A DNA stretch of 50,654 nt from Halanaerobiales bacterium (GTDB lineage Bacteria > Bacillota > Halanaerobiia > Halanaerobiales > M55B127). Positions within the stretch are counted from its first letter, which is position 1. Each line of letters starts with the position of its first letter. The stretch lies in contig JAGYMU010000007.1 of NCBI GenBank assembly GCA_018399995.1, positions 1 to 50,654 on the forward strand, read 5' to 3'. A program made the translations under genes and the position numbers. Of this stretch, positions 31,472 through 41,458 are shown in pieces. The notes beneath the pieces were generated by a model. The model ran no database searches, was not told the DNA's origin, and saw nothing but the letters and a program-made list of their open reading frames with translations.

Positions 31472-33763
31472 ATGGAATTTAACCATGTTCATAAATCAAA
31501 AAAAAGAGTAGATGTTTATGAAAAAGTAACCGGTAGAGCAAAGTATGGGGCAGATATGAGATTTCCAGATATGCTTTATGCTCAAACCCTATATACCAAA
31601 TATCCTTATGCAGAGATAAAGAATATAGATCTCGGCAGCGCCCAAAAACAAAACGATGTAGAAGCTATTATCACAGCCGAAGATGTTCCTAATAATAAGT
31701 TTGGTGTAATAATAGAAAACCAGCAGGTACTTGCTGAAGACAAATCCCTTTTTATAGGTGATGGAATCGCAGTAGTAGCAGCTAAAACTGCTAAAGCAGC
31801 CGGCAGAGCAGTAGAACTTATTGATGTACAATATAAAGAGCTTAAGGGTGTTTATGATTCTCTGGAAGCCAGAAAAGAAGGGTCTCAGTTGATACACGAA
31901 GAAAATGAAAGCAATCAGGTTATCCATCATCCTCTCAGAAAAGGTAATGTTAAGCAAGGATTTTTAGAATCTGATGTAATCATAAAAAGAGAATATGATA
32001 CTCCCTTTATTGAACAATCCTATATTGAACCGGAAGCAGTTGTGGCTGTTCCCTATCAAGAAAACTCTACTATAACGATATATGGATCTATTCAAAACCC
32101 CTTTGCCACCCAGGAGGCTGTGGCATCAGTTTTAAAAGAAAAACTGAATAAGGTAAGGATAGTTCAAAACCATATGGGTGGATCTTTTGGAGGTAAAGAC
32201 GAAGTAGTTTCTTCTATGGCAGCCAGGGCGGCTATCTTAGCTTTAAAGACAGAGAAGCCTGTAAGGCTGGTTAATACGAGAGATCAATCCATAAAAGAAA
32301 GCTATAAGAGGCATCCTTATAAGATGAAATATAAAATAGGGGCTACTCATGATGGTCGGCTTAAGGCCATGCAAATTGAAGCAGTTGCTGATAGTGGAGC
32401 TTATGCCTGTCAGACTCCTTTTGTTACCTGGAGATCAGTTGTACAGGCTACAGGCCCATACGAGGTAGAAAATGTAAAAACCGATACTTATGGTTTTTAT
32501 ACAAATAACATCTATACAGGAGCAATGAGGGGTTATGGTTCACCGCAAGTAATTTTTGCTCAGGAATCACTGATGGATGAATTGGCAGAAGAGCTGGACA
32601 TGGATCCCGTGCAGCTTAGACTAAAAAACATCTACCACAATAATTCTATTACAGCCAGTGGACAAAAGCTGGACAGCCATCAAGTAAGTCTAAAAGAAGT
32701 CCTGACAAAAGCAGTTGAAAAGAGCGATTTTATTGAAAAATATAATAGATATAAAAAAGAGCAACCCGGAGATAAAAAAAGAGGTATAGGGCTTTCCATC
32801 AGCTTCAGAGGCTGCAGTCTAGGCGCCGAGGCGATCGATGCAGCAGGTATTATTTTATCTCTAAAGAAAGATGGTAGTGTCAATCTTTACAGTGGATTAG
32901 CGGAAAATGGACAGGGCCTAAAAACTGTTTACTGTCAAATGGCAGGTGAAATACTGGGTTTGGATATAGATAGAATAAATTTTATGGAAGTAGATACGTT
33001 AATATCACCTGATAGTGGATCTACTGTAGCTTCACGCGCCACTTTAATTGGGGGTAATGCTGTAAAAAAAGCAGCCAATAACCTGGCAAATCGGATAAAG
33101 AAATTTATAGCAGAGAGGTATGAGCAAACTGAAGGGGATATTGTTTTAAAAGATGGTACAATTTACGGCAAAAAAGATATTGAAATAATGAGTATTGCAG
33201 AGATGTCATCTAAGGCTGCAATGGAAGGGGTTTATTTAACCTCCTATGGATGGTATGTTTCACCTGAAATCTCATGGGATGAAGAAACTGGACAAGGTAA
33301 TCCATATTTTACATATGTATATGGTTGTCAGGTAGCTGAGGTTGAGGTTGATATTAAAACAGGAGAGATCAGCGTCTTAAAGATGACGGCCGCTCATGAT
33401 GTAGGTCGCGCAATAAATCCAGCTAATGTTAAAGGTCAGATTTACGGGGGAGTCATGATGGGACTCGGTTACGGGATAATGGAAGAGTTAAAAACAAATC
33501 AGGGATATATTCAAAACACCAATTTTGATGAATATCTCATACCAACTGTTAAAGATATGCCTGATATAGATCCTATAATTGTTGAGAACCCCGATCCAGA
33601 TGGTCCTTTTGGAGCAAAATCTATAGGAGAACCAACCCTTGAATTAGGGGCTGCTGCCATTGCTAATGCTGTCGCAAATGCTACAGATAAAAGAATAAGA
33701 TCCCTTCCCATTAATCTTGAACAAATTATAGTAGGCAGAAAACTGTCTAAAGGAGGGGAGTAG
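31472..33763 (+). CDS. xanthine dehydrogenase-family molybdopterin-binding subunit (XdhD-like), single chain
   Basis: VTGRAKYGADM; NHMGGSFGGKDEV; GAMRGYGSPQV; C-term FGAKSIGEPTLELGAAAIANAV. Confidence 0.93.
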   Translation: MEFNHVHKSKKRVDVYEKVTGRAKYGADMRFPDMLYAQTLYTKYPYAEIKNIDLGSAQKQNDVEAIITAEDVPNNKFGVIIENQQVLAEDKSLFIGDGIAVVAAKTAKAAGRAVELIDVQYKELKGVYDSLEARKEGSQLIHEENESNQVIHHPLRKGNVKQGFLESDVIIKREYDTPFIEQSYIEPEAVVAVPYQENSTITIYGSIQNPFATQEAVASVLKEKLNKVRIVQNHMGGSFGGKDEVVSSMAARAAILALKTEKPVRLVNTRDQSIKESYKRHPYKMKYKIGATHDGRLKAMQIEAVADSGAYACQTPFVTWRSVVQATGPYEVENVKTDTYGFYTNNIYTGAMRGYGSPQVIFAQESLMDELAEELDMDPVQLRLKNIYHNNSITASGQKLDSHQVSLKEVLTKAVEKSDFIEKYNRYKKEQPGDKKRGIGLSISFRGCSLGAEAIDAAGIILSLKKDGSVNLYSGLAENGQGLKTVYCQMAGEILGLDIDRINFMEVDTLISPDSGSTVASRATLIGGNAVKKAANNLANRIKKFIAERYEQTEGDIVLKDGTIYGKKDIEIMSIAEMSSKAAMEGVYLTSYGWYVSPEISWDEETGQGNPYFTYVYGCQVAEVEVDIKTGEISVLKMTAAHDVGRAINPANVKGQIYGGVMMGLGYGIMEELKTNQGYIQNTNFDEYLIPTVKDMPDIDPIIVENPDPDGPFGAKSIGEPTLELGAAAIANAVANATDKRIRSLPINLEQIIVGRKLSKGGE

Positions 33764-33765
33764 AA

Positions 33766-34635
33766 ATGATAGAATTTGAAGCATTAAAACCGCAAAACTT
33801 AAAAGAGGCTTTAGCTGTCCTAAAAGAAAAAGGCATGGATATAAAGATACTGGCCGGGGGAACAGATCTCTTGGTGGAAATTAATAATAATAGTGATAGA
33901 TTAGGCGATTTTAAGTACTTAATGGATATCAGTTCGATAAAAGGACTGGATGAAATTGAGAATAAAAAAGAACATCTAATAATAGGAGCACTCTGCACTC
34001 ATACTCAGATCAGCGAATCTGAATTAATTAAGCGCAATTTTCCGATATTGATTAGGGCTGCTAAAACTATTGGTTCCACTCAGATAAGGAATAGAGGAAC
34101 GATTGGCGGCAATATAAATAATGGCTCACCAGCTGCCGATTTAATTACTCCTCTTATTGCTCTCAAAGGTTCGGTAATACTAAAATCAAAAAATAAAAAA
34201 AGGGAGCTGCCTTTGCAGGACTTCATAACTGGGCCATATAAAACTGATCGAAAAGAAGATGAGATCATGACTAAAATCAAAATACCTAAAATTACTTCTG
34301 ATTATCAGAGTAGCTTTCAAAAAGTAAAGAGGCGGCAGGCAGTTGCTATTGCTCGAATTAATCTAGCAGTGGTTACAGATATAAAAAAGAAGAGGTTTAA
34401 TGATATAAGGGTTGTTTTTGGTTCAGCTACTCCCACCGCTATTCGGTTTTTAAAAATAGAGAAAAGGCTAAAACAAGCTCATATTAATGAACTGGATCTT
34501 GAATCTATTGCAGAACAAACAGGTCAGGAGATGGTGGAAATAACAGGAGAAAGATGGTCTACCCCTTATAAAAAACCTGTTGTCGGTAATCTTTTAATAA
34601 GAGCACTTCAAGAAATAATTAGGGAGGTGCAGTAA
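33766..34635 (+). CDS. molybdenum hydroxylase FAD-binding subunit
   Basis: KILAGGTDLLVE; GSTQIRNRGTIGGNINNGSPAADL. Confidence 0.95.
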   Translation: MIEFEALKPQNLKEALAVLKEKGMDIKILAGGTDLLVEINNNSDRLGDFKYLMDISSIKGLDEIENKKEHLIIGALCTHTQISESELIKRNFPILIRAAKTIGSTQIRNRGTIGGNINNGSPAADLITPLIALKGSVILKSKNKKRELPLQDFITGPYKTDRKEDEIMTKIKIPKITSDYQSSFQKVKRRQAVAIARINLAVVTDIKKKRFNDIRVVFGSATPTAIRFLKIEKRLKQAHINELDLESIAEQTGQEMVEITGERWSTPYKKPVVGNLLIRALQEIIREVQ

Positions 34636-35111
34636 TGCAGAAAGTAAAAGTAAGTTTAACTGTTAATAGAAAAAAATATAATCTTAAGGTTGACCCTGAT
34701 GAAAGGCTACTTGATACCCTGAGAGATAGGCTGCATTTATTTGGGGTTAAAGAAGGATGTAGTATTGGAGAATGTGGAGCTTGTACTGTAATTTTAGATG
34801 GTAAAGCCGTCAACTCTTGTATGGTTTATACCTTTCAGATCGATGGTAGCCAGGTTTTAACAGTTGAGGGTTTAGAGATTGATGGTCGTCTAGATCCTTT
34901 ACAGTTGTCATTTATTGAACACCAGGCAGTTCAATGTGGATTTTGCACACCGGGTATGTTAATGTCAGCTAAAGCCCTCTTAAACAAAAACCCTAATCCC
35001 GATAAAGAAGCAATCAAAACAGCCATTGAAGGCAATTTATGCCGCTGTACCGGTTATCAGCAGATTATTGAGGCAATTGAAGCATCTACTAAAAAGGATG
35101 GAAGTGAATAA
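34635..35111 (+). CDS. molybdenum hydroxylase 2Fe-2S subunit
   Basis: GVKEGCSIGECGACTVILDGKAVNSC; QCGFCTPGMLMSAKALL; GNLCRCTGYQQI. Confidence 0.97.
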   Translation: MQKVKVSLTVNRKKYNLKVDPDERLLDTLRDRLHLFGVKEGCSIGECGACTVILDGKAVNSCMVYTFQIDGSQVLTVEGLEIDGRLDPLQLSFIEHQAVQCGFCTPGMLMSAKALLNKNPNPDKEAIKTAIEGNLCRCTGYQQIIEAIEASTKKDGSE

Positions 35112-35112
35112 G

Positions 35113-36480
35113 ATGTCTAAAATATTAATCAAAGATATTAAAGAATTAATCACAATGGACAAAGGTAAAAACAGACATAAAGATGTTGACATATTAATTG
35201 AGGATGAACAGATTAAACAGATCAAGCAAAATATTAAGATAGATAAAGATGAAGTGAACGAAATCATCGAAGGTAAAAGATATTTTGTCTTTCCGGGTTT
35301 GATAAACACTCATCACCACTTTTATCAGACCCTTACGAGGAATATTTATGAGGCTCAGGGTGTTGAACTATTTGATTGGCTTAAGTTCTTATATCCGATC
35401 TGGGCGAATCTGACTCCTGAGGCTGTATATTATAGTACACTCCTGGCCTCAGCTGAACTATTGAAAACAGGCTGTACTACTAGTGTTGACCATTTTTATG
35501 TCTTTCCTGAAAGCCAAACCGATAAATTAATGGACTATCAGTTTAAAGCTGCCCGCGAGATAGGTATAAGGTTTTATGGTAGTAGGGGAAGTATGTCATT
35601 AAGTGAAGAAGATGGAGGTTTACCGCCAGCTTCTATCGTTCAGAGCGAAGATGAAATTTTGCGGGATTCACAGAGGGTTATAGAAGAATTTCATGATAAC
35701 AGTAAATTTTCAATGCAGCGGGTTGTCCTGGCACCCTGTTCTCCCTTTTCTGTTTCCAAAGAACTTCTCAAAGAATCGATCAAGCTAGCCAGACAATATG
35801 GGGTATTAAGTCATACTCATCTGGCTGAAACTGTTGATGAAAACCAGTATTGCTTAGATAAATTCAATAAAAGGCCCTTAAAGTTCATGGAAGAATTGGG
35901 CTGGCTGGGTGATGATGTGTGGTATGCTCATGGAGTTCATTTTAATGAATTTGAAATAGCAAAATTAGCCGAAACTAAGACTGGAGTTGCGCACTGTCCA
36001 GCTTCAAATATGAAATTATCATCCGGTGTTGCCAAGATACCTCTCATGATTAAAAAAGATGTACCTGTTTCCTTGGCGGTTGATGGTAGTGCCAGTAATG
36101 ATGCCTCCAACATGATCATGGAATTAAGGCTGGGTTATCTACTTCATAAATTATTTCATGGGATTGACAGTATAACTTCTGAGCAGATACTTTCTATAGC
36201 TACAAATGGGGGCAGAGATGTTTTAAATCAGCCAGAGATAGGTAGTATTGAAGAGAACAAAGCTGCTGATTTATTTATGATTAGTAGTGATAGATTAGGT
36301 TTTGCTGGAGGATTAAGTGATTCTGTAGAAGCACTTGTAAACACAGGTATTACACAGACAGTTGATTATACAATTGTTAATGGGAATGTGGTGGTTCGCA
36401 AAGGAGAATTAACCACTATTAAAGAATATAATACAATAAGACAGCATAACCAAATTGCTCAAAAATTAATAAATAGTTAA
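35113..36480 (+). CDS. amidohydrolase, 8-oxoguanine deaminase-like
   Basis: FPGLINTHHHFYQTLTRN; SHTHLAETVDENQYCLDKF; HCPASNMKLSSG; ATG at 35113 preferred to listed 35026. Confidence 0.85.
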   Translation: MSKILIKDIKELITMDKGKNRHKDVDILIEDEQIKQIKQNIKIDKDEVNEIIEGKRYFVFPGLINTHHHFYQTLTRNIYEAQGVELFDWLKFLYPIWANLTPEAVYYSTLLASAELLKTGCTTSVDHFYVFPESQTDKLMDYQFKAAREIGIRFYGSRGSMSLSEEDGGLPPASIVQSEDEILRDSQRVIEEFHDNSKFSMQRVVLAPCSPFSVSKELLKESIKLARQYGVLSHTHLAETVDENQYCLDKFNKRPLKFMEELGWLGDDVWYAHGVHFNEFEIAKLAETKTGVAHCPASNMKLSSGVAKIPLMIKKDVPVSLAVDGSASNDASNMIMELRLGYLLHKLFHGIDSITSEQILSIATNGGRDVLNQPEIGSIEENKAADLFMISSDRLGFAGGLSDSVEALVNTGITQTVDYTIVNGNVVVRKGELTTIKEYNTIRQHNQIAQKLINS

Positions 36481-36487
36481 GGGGGAA

Positions 36488-37825
36488 TTGGAATTGAAGA
36501 TTTATGGGAATGGAATTTTATTTACTTTAAATTCAAAAGACCCTGTTATTAAAAATGGAGCAGTTTTAATTGACCAAGGTATAATAAAAGATTATGGAAA
36601 GACTAACTTATTAAAACAAAGGTATCAGGAGTCCGATTATTTTAATGTAAAAGATAAGATAATAATGCCCGGCATGATTAATACCCACATGCATTTTTAC
36701 AGTACTTTCGCCCGTGGTATGAACCTAAAGACAGATAGTCCACCGGAAAATTTCTCAGAGATTTTAGAAAAACTTTGGTGGCGTCTGGACCAAACTTTAA
36801 ATAGTGAAGATATATATTACAGTGCACTTTATGCCTTAATAGAGAGTATTAGAAATGGAACCACTACTATCTTTGACCATCATGCCAGCTATGGTTATAT
36901 AGAAAACAGTCTGGATATAATAACAGAAGCGGTCGTAAAATCCAAGTTGAGGGCTAACCTTTCTTTTGAAATATCTGACCGACATGGTAGCTTGAAATCA
37001 GAGGAAGCTTTAAAAGAAAATAGAAGATTTATTGAGAGGTCTGAAAAGCTAAATAATGACTTTCTAACTCCCAATATTGGAATACATGCCTCTTTTACAG
37101 TAGAAGACAAAACTCTTTTAGACATAGCTGAGCTGGCTGAAGCAACCGATACTCCAACTCATTTTCATATAGCAGAAGGGAAAATTGATCAAAAAGATAG
37201 TCAAAAACGAGGCTATAAAAATATTACAGAGCGGTTAAATAAGTTAAATATACTTAAAGAGAATTCTCTTGCTATTCACGGCGTTCATCTATCAGCCGAT
37301 GAGCTGCAAATTTTAAAGGAAAATAATGTTTATCTAATTCACAATCCGGAATCTAATATGGGTAATGCGGTTGGCGCTATTGACCTTAAGAACACCTTAA
37401 ATAAGAATTTAAAGGTAGGATTGGGAACTGATGGATATACAACAGATATGTTTAATGAGCTCAAAGTGGCTGATCTATTGCAAAAACATGATAGTTCAAA
37501 CCCTAATGTGGGAGGACTTGATATTAAAAAGTTGGTATTTGAAAATAATCGAGAGATTGCTCAGAAGTACTTCAAAAAAAGGCTGGGTATAATAAAAAAA
37601 GATGTACCGGCTGATCTAATTGTAATTGATTATAAATCTCCTACACCGATTACGAAAGAAAACTACTTTTTTCATATCTTATTTGGATTTAATGGCGGAA
37701 TGGTTGATACAACAATAGTCAATGGACAGGTCTTGATGGAAAATCGGGAGGTGGAAATTTTAGATTATGAAAAAACAATCAGAAAATGTAAAAGACAGGC
37801 CGAGGACTTCTGGAAGAGATTTTAA
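36488..37825 (+). CDS. ssnA: SsnA-like amidohydrolase
   Basis: MPGMINTHMHFYSTFARGMNLKTDSPPENFSEILEKLWWRLDQTL...NGTTTIFDHHAS. Confidence 0.88.
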   Translation: MELKIYGNGILFTLNSKDPVIKNGAVLIDQGIIKDYGKTNLLKQRYQESDYFNVKDKIIMPGMINTHMHFYSTFARGMNLKTDSPPENFSEILEKLWWRLDQTLNSEDIYYSALYALIESIRNGTTTIFDHHASYGYIENSLDIITEAVVKSKLRANLSFEISDRHGSLKSEEALKENRRFIERSEKLNNDFLTPNIGIHASFTVEDKTLLDIAELAEATDTPTHFHIAEGKIDQKDSQKRGYKNITERLNKLNILKENSLAIHGVHLSADELQILKENNVYLIHNPESNMGNAVGAIDLKNTLNKNLKVGLGTDGYTTDMFNELKVADLLQKHDSSNPNVGGLDIKKLVFENNREIAQKYFKKRLGIIKKDVPADLIVIDYKSPTPITKENYFFHILFGFNGGMVDTTIVNGQVLMENREVEILDYEKTIRKCKRQAEDFWKRF

Positions 37826-38678
37826 GCAATATAAATATTTCAGACCAAAATCAAAAGAAGAGCTTATCAGAATCATAAATGATTTTCAAAAAGATCTAAC
37901 AATTATTGCAGGTGGGACTGATCTTTTAGTAGCAAATTATCAAAAACTGTATGAAATCAAGAACTGGCTTGATCTGAATCTTTTAAATGAGTTTAAAAAT
38001 ATAAAGATGTTTGATGATAAAGTAGAAATTGGTTCAATGGTTACTCATCAAAGATTAAGTAAATTAGATCAGATAAAAGAATTATTTCCTGTCCTACATC
38101 AAGCTGCTGCAGATGTAGGGTCACCTCAAATTAGAAGTCGAGGAACTATTGGTGGTAACATTGTTACATCTTCACCTGCTGGAGATTTACTTCCACCTCT
38201 TTTAATATATGATGCACAACTTAAGATAATTTCAGGAGAGGGCAGTAGGGTAGTTGATGCTAATGAATTTTTCACAGGGCCCAAAAAGAATATTTTAAAA
38301 GAAGGTGAAATATTAGAAAAAATTATCATACCTTTAAAAGAAGAAGTATACAGAGGGGCCTGGATCAAAGTTGGCAAGAGAAAGGCTCTGATAATTTCTT
38401 CTATCAGCCTTGCTTTGAACCTCAGCATAGATAGATCTAATCTAATCAAAAAAGCAAGGATCTGTATAGGCTCTGCTGCCCCTGTACCTCTTAGAATAAA
38501 AACAGCAGAACAGGCAATTTTGAAAAAAGAACTGACTGAAATTAATATAGAAGAGATTGCCCAAATTGTTTCTGAGGAGATATCTCCTATTGATGATATA
38601 AGGGGTACTGCAAAGTACCGCAGGCAGGTTGCGCTAAACATTACTAGGAAGGCTTTAAGTGAGGTGACGAATCAGTGA
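37767..38678 (+). CDS. molybdenum hydroxylase FAD subunit (NdhF-like)
   Basis: TIIAGGTDLLVANYQ; GSPQIRSRGTIGGNIVTSSPAGDLLPPL; overlaps the end of ssnA. Confidence 0.92.
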   Translation: MKKQSENVKDRPRTSGRDFKQYKYFRPKSKEELIRIINDFQKDLTIIAGGTDLLVANYQKLYEIKNWLDLNLLNEFKNIKMFDDKVEIGSMVTHQRLSKLDQIKELFPVLHQAAADVGSPQIRSRGTIGGNIVTSSPAGDLLPPLLIYDAQLKIISGEGSRVVDANEFFTGPKKNILKEGEILEKIIIPLKEEVYRGAWIKVGKRKALIISSISLALNLSIDRSNLIKKARICIGSAAPVPLRIKTAEQAILKKELTEINIEEIAQIVSEEISPIDDIRGTAKYRRQVALNITRKALSEVTNQ

Positions 38679-39157
38679 AGATTACTTTAACAGTCAATGG
38701 AGAAAAACGAGAGGTCGAAGTCAAGCCCCAGACCAGGCTTTTAGATTTACTGAGAGAAGACCTGGGTTTAACAGGTACCAAAGAGGGTTGTGGTAAAGGC
38801 GAATGTGGAGCCTGTACTGTTATTATGAATAATAAGCTGGTTGCTTCCTGTCTTGTATTAGCTGTTCAGGCTGATCAATCTGAAATACTAACAATAGAAG
38901 GTTTAAACTGTCAGGATGAGCTTCATCCCATCCAAAATGCCTTTATTAATAAGGGGGCCGTTCAGTGCGGTTTTTGTATCCCAGGCATGATTATGTCGAG
39001 CAAACAACTTTTGGATGAAAATATAAATCCGACAGAGGCAGAAATAAAAAGAGGACTTTCCGGTAATATATGTAGATGCACCGGATATGTCAAGATAATT
39101 GATGCTGTCAAAGAAGCAGCTCATAAGATGAGAAGTAGGGGTGAAGATGATGTCTAA
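38675..39157 (+). CDS. molybdenum hydroxylase 2Fe-2S subunit (NdhS-like)
   Basis: GTKEGCGKGECGACTVIMNNKLVASC; QCGFCIPGMIMSSKQLL; GNICRCTGYVKI. Confidence 0.96.
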   Translation: MKITLTVNGEKREVEVKPQTRLLDLLREDLGLTGTKEGCGKGECGACTVIMNNKLVASCLVLAVQADQSEILTIEGLNCQDELHPIQNAFINKGAVQCGFCIPGMIMSSKQLLDENINPTEAEIKRGLSGNICRCTGYVKIIDAVKEAAHKMRSRGEDDV

Positions 39158-40469
39158 AAGATATGTAGGAAAAGATATGCTTAAAGTAGATGCAGAGTCT
39201 AAAGTGACTGGGCGAGCTCAATATCCTTCAGATTTAAAATTTGATAACTGCTTACATGTTAAGATAAAAAGGGCAACTTATCCTCATGCGATTTTAAAAG
39301 ATTTGGATATTAATAGGGCAAAAAATATAGATGGTGTAGTAGATATTATAACTGCAAAAGATTATCCTAATCTTAATAAATTTGGCCTTATTATTAAAGA
39401 TCAAGATGTTTTAATAAAAATGGGAGAAAAGATGAAATTTATGGGAGATGCCCTTGCTATAATTATTGCTGAGACAGAAGAAATTGCTTTAAAGGCTCGC
39501 GATAAAATAGGGGTTGAGATAAAAAAATTAGAAGTAATTACTGATCCACTCCGGGCAATTGAAAAGGACGCACCTCCTATTCATGAAGATCTCAGTGGGT
39601 TATGTACTGATTATCTCAAACCAAATTTAAATCAAAAAAATATACTCGTCGATCACTACCTTAAAAAAGGTGATGTAAAAAAAGGTTTTACAGAGGCTGA
39701 CCTGATAGTGGAAAATGAATATAGAACACAGCATATTGACCAACTTCCCCTGCAAAATGAATCAGGTTACGCTTTGTATGATGACAAAAAAGATGAAATA
39801 AAAATCTGGGCAGCTTCTCAATGGCTGCATGATACTCAGGCTGATGTTGCACAATCTATAAATATGTCCAAAGAAAAAATTAGGATAATACAAACAGCTA
39901 TTGGAGGGGCTTTTGGAAAAAAAGAAGATGTTTCAGTCCATATTCACCTTGCTCTAGCAGCCTTACACACACAAAGGCCTGTAAAACTGGAGTATACAAG
40001 AGAAGAGTCAATGATTGCACAGTCTAAAAGACATCCCCTTATTATTAAAGCGAAGACAGGCGTCAGCAGCAATGGGTATTTAACAGCCTGGTCAGTGGAA
40101 GTTATTGGAGATACGGGTGCATATGCCTCGAGTGGCCCTGCAGTTGTTCATAAAGGGATGTATCACTGTACCGGCCCTTATAATGTGGAAAATATAGAAG
40201 GGACCTCATATGCTATATATACGAACAACACTTATGGTGGTGCTATGAGAGGATTTGGGACAACGCAAATGGCTTTTGCCTATGAGTCACAGATGGATAT
40301 TTTGGCACATAAACTGAATATCGACCCCGCCCAATTCAGATATCAAAATGCATATATTACGGGATCAGTTACTCCTAATGGGCAAAAATTGGGTAAAAGC
40401 GTAAATACGAAAAGGACAATCGAGTCTGTTATAGATTTAGCTAAATGGGAGGGGGAGATTAACAAATGA
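39150..40469 (+). CDS. molybdopterin-binding subunit, N-terminal half as separate chain (NdhL-like)
   Basis: VTGRAQYPSDLKFDNCLHVKIKRA; QTAIGGAFGKKEDVSVH; GAMRGFGTTQMAFAYESQMD; ATG 39150 preferred. Confidence 0.9.
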   Translation: MSKRYVGKDMLKVDAESKVTGRAQYPSDLKFDNCLHVKIKRATYPHAILKDLDINRAKNIDGVVDIITAKDYPNLNKFGLIIKDQDVLIKMGEKMKFMGDALAIIIAETEEIALKARDKIGVEIKKLEVITDPLRAIEKDAPPIHEDLSGLCTDYLKPNLNQKNILVDHYLKKGDVKKGFTEADLIVENEYRTQHIDQLPLQNESGYALYDDKKDEIKIWAASQWLHDTQADVAQSINMSKEKIRIIQTAIGGAFGKKEDVSVHIHLALAALHTQRPVKLEYTREESMIAQSKRHPLIIKAKTGVSSNGYLTAWSVEVIGDTGAYASSGPAVVHKGMYHCTGPYNVENIEGTSYAIYTNNTYGGAMRGFGTTQMAFAYESQMDILAHKLNIDPAQFRYQNAYITGSVTPNGQKLGKSVNTKRTIESVIDLAKWEGEINK

Positions 40470-41458
40470 GAAAAAAAGGTAGAGGAATGGCAACGATAAT
40501 GTTTGGTTTTGGTTATGGAGAAGGGTTTCCAGACCATTCAATAGCCGAAATTGAAATTACCACAGATCAGAAAATAAAGTTAAGGACAGCAGGGGCAGAT
40601 GTGGGTCAGGGATTTTTAACTACTATGATCCAAATTGCTGCTGAAGTTTTAAAGATTGATTCTTCTTACATAGAGATTGTAGGCCAGGATACACATCAGG
40701 CAAAAAATTCCGGGTCAACTTCAGCTACCCGACAGACTTTTTTTTCAGGCAATGCCGTAAGAGAAGCAGCTGAAGAAGTTATGGGTATGATTTATCATCA
40801 CGGGAGCATATATTTTAACAGTAACCATCCGGAATTGACTGTAAAGGATGGAGAAATATACGCTTGTGATAATAAAGAAGAGAAGATCAGTTACTGGGAG
40901 CTAGCTGAAATTGTGAAGCAAAAAGGTGATAACCTGCAGGCAGAAGCTTCTTTTTTCCCCAAAACCTATGTACCAGATGAGAAGACCGGGCAGTCCGAAA
41001 AAAATTATGTAGCTTATACTTTTATGACTCAAGTTATTGATATAGAGGTTGATACAGATACCGGGATTATCGAAGTAATGAATGTATATACTGCACTTGA
41101 TGTGGGTAAGGCTATAAATCCTCAGAATGTACATGGCCAAATTGAAGGCGGAACAGTTCAGGGTCTGGGGATGGCTTTGATGGAAGAGCAGGTAATAAAA
41201 AATGGTATTACTATTAATCCCGATATGACAAATTACTTAGTGCCCAGTATTCAGGATATACCTGAATTTGAAAGCACTTTAATTGAGAATGAAGATTCCG
41301 ATGGACCTTTTGGCGCAAAGGGAATCGGAGAGCCAACACTTATTGCAGCCTGTCCGGCCGTTGCCAATGCTGTCTATGATGCGATAGGTGTTAGAATTAC
41401 AAGTCTCCCCATCACACCTGAAATAATATTGAATTCTTTAGAGGAGAATAATAATTAA
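40466..41458 (+). CDS. molybdopterin-binding subunit, C-terminal half as separate chain (NdhM-like)
   Basis: AGADVGQGFLTTMIQIAAEVL; GSTSATRQTFFSGNAV; FGAKGIGEPTLIAACPAVANAVYDA; ATGA overlap with preceding gene. Confidence 0.9.
   Translation: MRKKGRGMATIMFGFGYGEGFPDHSIAEIEITTDQKIKLRTAGADVGQGFLTTMIQIAAEVLKIDSSYIEIVGQDTHQAKNSGSTSATRQTFFSGNAVREAAEEVMGMIYHHGSIYFNSNHPELTVKDGEIYACDNKEEKISYWELAEIVKQKGDNLQAEASFFPKTYVPDEKTGQSEKNYVAYTFMTQVIDIEVDTDTGIIEVMNVYTALDVGKAINPQNVHGQIEGGTVQGLGMALMEEQVIKNGITINPDMTNYLVPSIQDIPEFESTLIENEDSDGPFGAKGIGEPTLIAACPAVANAVYDAIGVRITSLPITPEIILNSLEENNN

Noticed and set aside
38126-38641. Minus-strand 171-aa ORF opposite the FAD subunit
   Set aside because: Antisense shadow; composition typical of reverse-frame translation, no domain.
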